64,000 nucleotides of DNA from Micavibrio sp. UBA6929 (GTDB lineage Bacteria > Pseudomonadota > Alphaproteobacteria > Micavibrionales > Micavibrionaceae), in contig DKAJ01000009.1 of the NCBI GenBank assembly GCA_002448815.1, positions 68,282 to 132,281 on the forward strand, read 5' to 3'. Every line of letters begins with the position of its first letter. Positions within the stretch are counted from its first letter, which is position 1. The position numbers were made by a program, and so were the translations under genes. Shown here piece by piece: positions 63,225 to 64,000 of this stretch. The notes beneath the pieces are model-generated. The model was not told the origin of the DNA. It did not search any database and saw nothing but the letters and a program-made list of their open reading frames with translations.

Positions 63225-64000
63225 ACGACTTCCCGCTCTGCTTATTATGCTCGCCCTTTTTCACAAAACGCAGCAGCGCCACAATCGCCGCAGGCGTCAC
63301 GCCCGGAATACGTGCGGCCGCGCCCAATGTTTCAGGCTTCGCCATCTCTAACTTCTGCCGCACCTCATTAGACAATGACCCAACTTGCGCATAATCAAAA
63401 TCAACCGGCAATTTTAAGGCCTCATCCTTTTTAAAGGCCGCAATATCCGCCTCATGGCGATCCATATACCCCGCATAAATCGCATCAATTTCTATTTGCT
63501 CACGGATCACAGGATCAATATCGCTCATCTCAGGCCATAAGTCTGTCAGCTGATCCCACGTCACATTTGGATAGGCCAGCAAATCACTTAGACTGCGGCG
63601 AACGCCATCTTGATTAACCTTCACGCCATGCTTGATTAAAACATTTGGTGTTTCGGCTTTGGATTTTGCAAAAGCGCGCCCCGCTTCTAAGGCTGTCTTT
63701 TTCTGCGTCCAATGCGCTTGACGCTCGGCCCCAACACATCCGATATCAATGCCACGATCCGTCAAACGTTGATCGGCATTATCGGCGCGTAAACGCAAAC
63801 GATACTCAGCGCGGCTTGTGAACATGCGGTATGGCTCTGGCGCGCCGCGCGTAATCAAATCGTCAATAAGCACGCCTATATACGCCTCTGAGCGATCTAG
63901 CACAAATGTTTCACGTGAAACACCATCTGAGCTACGCGCGTTCAGCGCCGCATTAACGCCCGCCATCAGGCCTTGCGCAGCCGCTTCTTCATACCCAGTT
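63211..64000 (-). CDS. mnmG: tRNA uridine-5-carboxymethylaminomethyl modification enzyme MnmG, 3' part
   Basis: The C-terminal part of MnmG (GidA), cut by the right window edge. The frame is open to 64000 and includes TGYEEAAAQGLMAGVNAAL, the FAD-binding C-terminal motif, then IDDLITRGAPEPYRMFTSRA, RLRLRADNADQRLTDRG and IPGVTPAAIVALLRF. The full protein is about 620 residues; about 260 are visible. With MnmE it modifies the wobble uridine of several tRNAs. It leads the mnmG-rsmG-parA-parB series. Confidence 0.97.
   Translation of the reverse strand, partial: TGYEEAAAQGLMAGVNAALNARSSDGVSRETFVLDRSEAYIGVLIDDLITRGAPEPYRMFTSRAEYRLRLRADNADQRLTDRGIDIGCVGAERQAHWTQKKTALEAGRAFAKSKAETPNVLIKHGVKVNQDGVRRSLSDLLAYPNVTWDQLTDLWPEMSDIDPVIREQIEIDAIYAGYMDRHEADIAAFKKDEALKLPVDFDYAQVGSLSNEVRQKLEMAKPETLGAAARIPGVTPAAIVALLRFVKKGEHNKQSGKSYGTA
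63907..63922. other. parS site 4, perfect, inside mnmG
   Basis: TGTTTCACGTGAAACA, a perfect 16-bp palindrome and exact consensus. It encodes V-S-R-E-T in DGVSRETFVL within mnmG. Confidence 0.93.

Noticed and set aside
1..64000. CRISPR arrays, prophage, insertion sequences, integrons, rRNA operon
   Set aside because: No spaced direct repeats, transposase, integrase or rRNA sequence was seen on either strand by eye.

Overview
The window looks like a chromosomal segment of a motile, chemotactic, Gram-negative alphaproteobacterium with only moderate GC content (judged by eye, not counted). The lineage call rests on gene order and content: mnmG-rsmG-parA-parB with several parS-type sites at the right end, def-fmt-truA, a hisH/hisA/hisF/hisE group, hslV-hslU behind an RpoH-like promoter, and an NDUFA9-like short-chain dehydrogenase. 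The parAB/parS cluster suggests the right end lies near the replication origin. I see no phage, insertion sequence, integron or CRISPR array. The 618-codon orphan at 6.8-8.6 kb and its neighbour to 9.35 kb are the only stretch that reads as accessory.

Layout. 1-3.1 kb: the end of an MBOAT O-acyltransferase, a degenerate SGNH-hydrolase-like protein and a GT4 glycosyltransferase, an envelope or exopolysaccharide segment. 3.2-6.7 kb: rmuC, then def-fmt-truA. 6.8-9.4 kb: two genes of unknown function. 9.4-11.6 kb: a TPP riboswitch controlling a tautomerase gene and thiC. 11.7-14.2 kb: SCO-type copper chaperone, SCP2 protein, exported coiled-coil protein, tRNA-Ala(GGC). 14.2-27.1 kb: signalling. 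On the minus strand lie a substrate-binding protein with a hybrid kinase, then STAS-cheY-cheA-cheW-mcp-cheR-cheD-cheB. A CheZ-like gene converges on cheB and an atypical response regulator follows. 27.3-32.1 kb: a 56-residue small protein, two unknown proteins, a YifB/ComM ATPase and a GGDEF diguanylate cyclase. 32.2-43.3 kb: UvrD-type helicase, NDUFA9-like protein, surA-rsmA, gmk, a DUF1566-type exported protein, typA, TSUP and SulP transporters, and a 48-residue small gene behind a good sigma70-type promoter. 43.3-47.5 kb: ABC-F ATPase, ArsC-like protein, HI0933 flavoprotein, HIT protein, panD. 47.5-54 kb: histidine genes hisE, hisF, hisA, hisH and hisB on minus and hisD on plus, mixed with proX, a GNAT gene and unknowns. 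54.2-57.6 kb: hslVU, then a two-domain deaminase-fold protein. 57.6-60.5 kb: lipoprotein, fabD, then rpsF-rpsR-rplI. 60.5-64 kb: parB, parA, rsmG and the 3' part of mnmG, with four parS-like sites.

How the parts work together. The che cluster encodes a nearly complete pathway: receptor, CheA, CheW, CheY, methylation and demethylation enzymes, deamidase, and a CheZ-type phosphatase. Several of its proteins carry similar short acidic tails ending in Phe. The his genes supply most of the later histidine pathway. The thi operon is controlled by TPP. hslVU is probably heat-shock controlled.

Most worth a second look: the tandem deaminase, whose first domain keeps the catalytic motifs and whose second seems to have lost them; the shared -D[IV]ELF tails of CheZ-like protein and CheD beside the DWKEF tail of the receptor; the riboswitch-controlled tautomerase; parS sites written in frame into rsmG and mnmG as the peptide VSRE; and two short genes easily missed by annotation.
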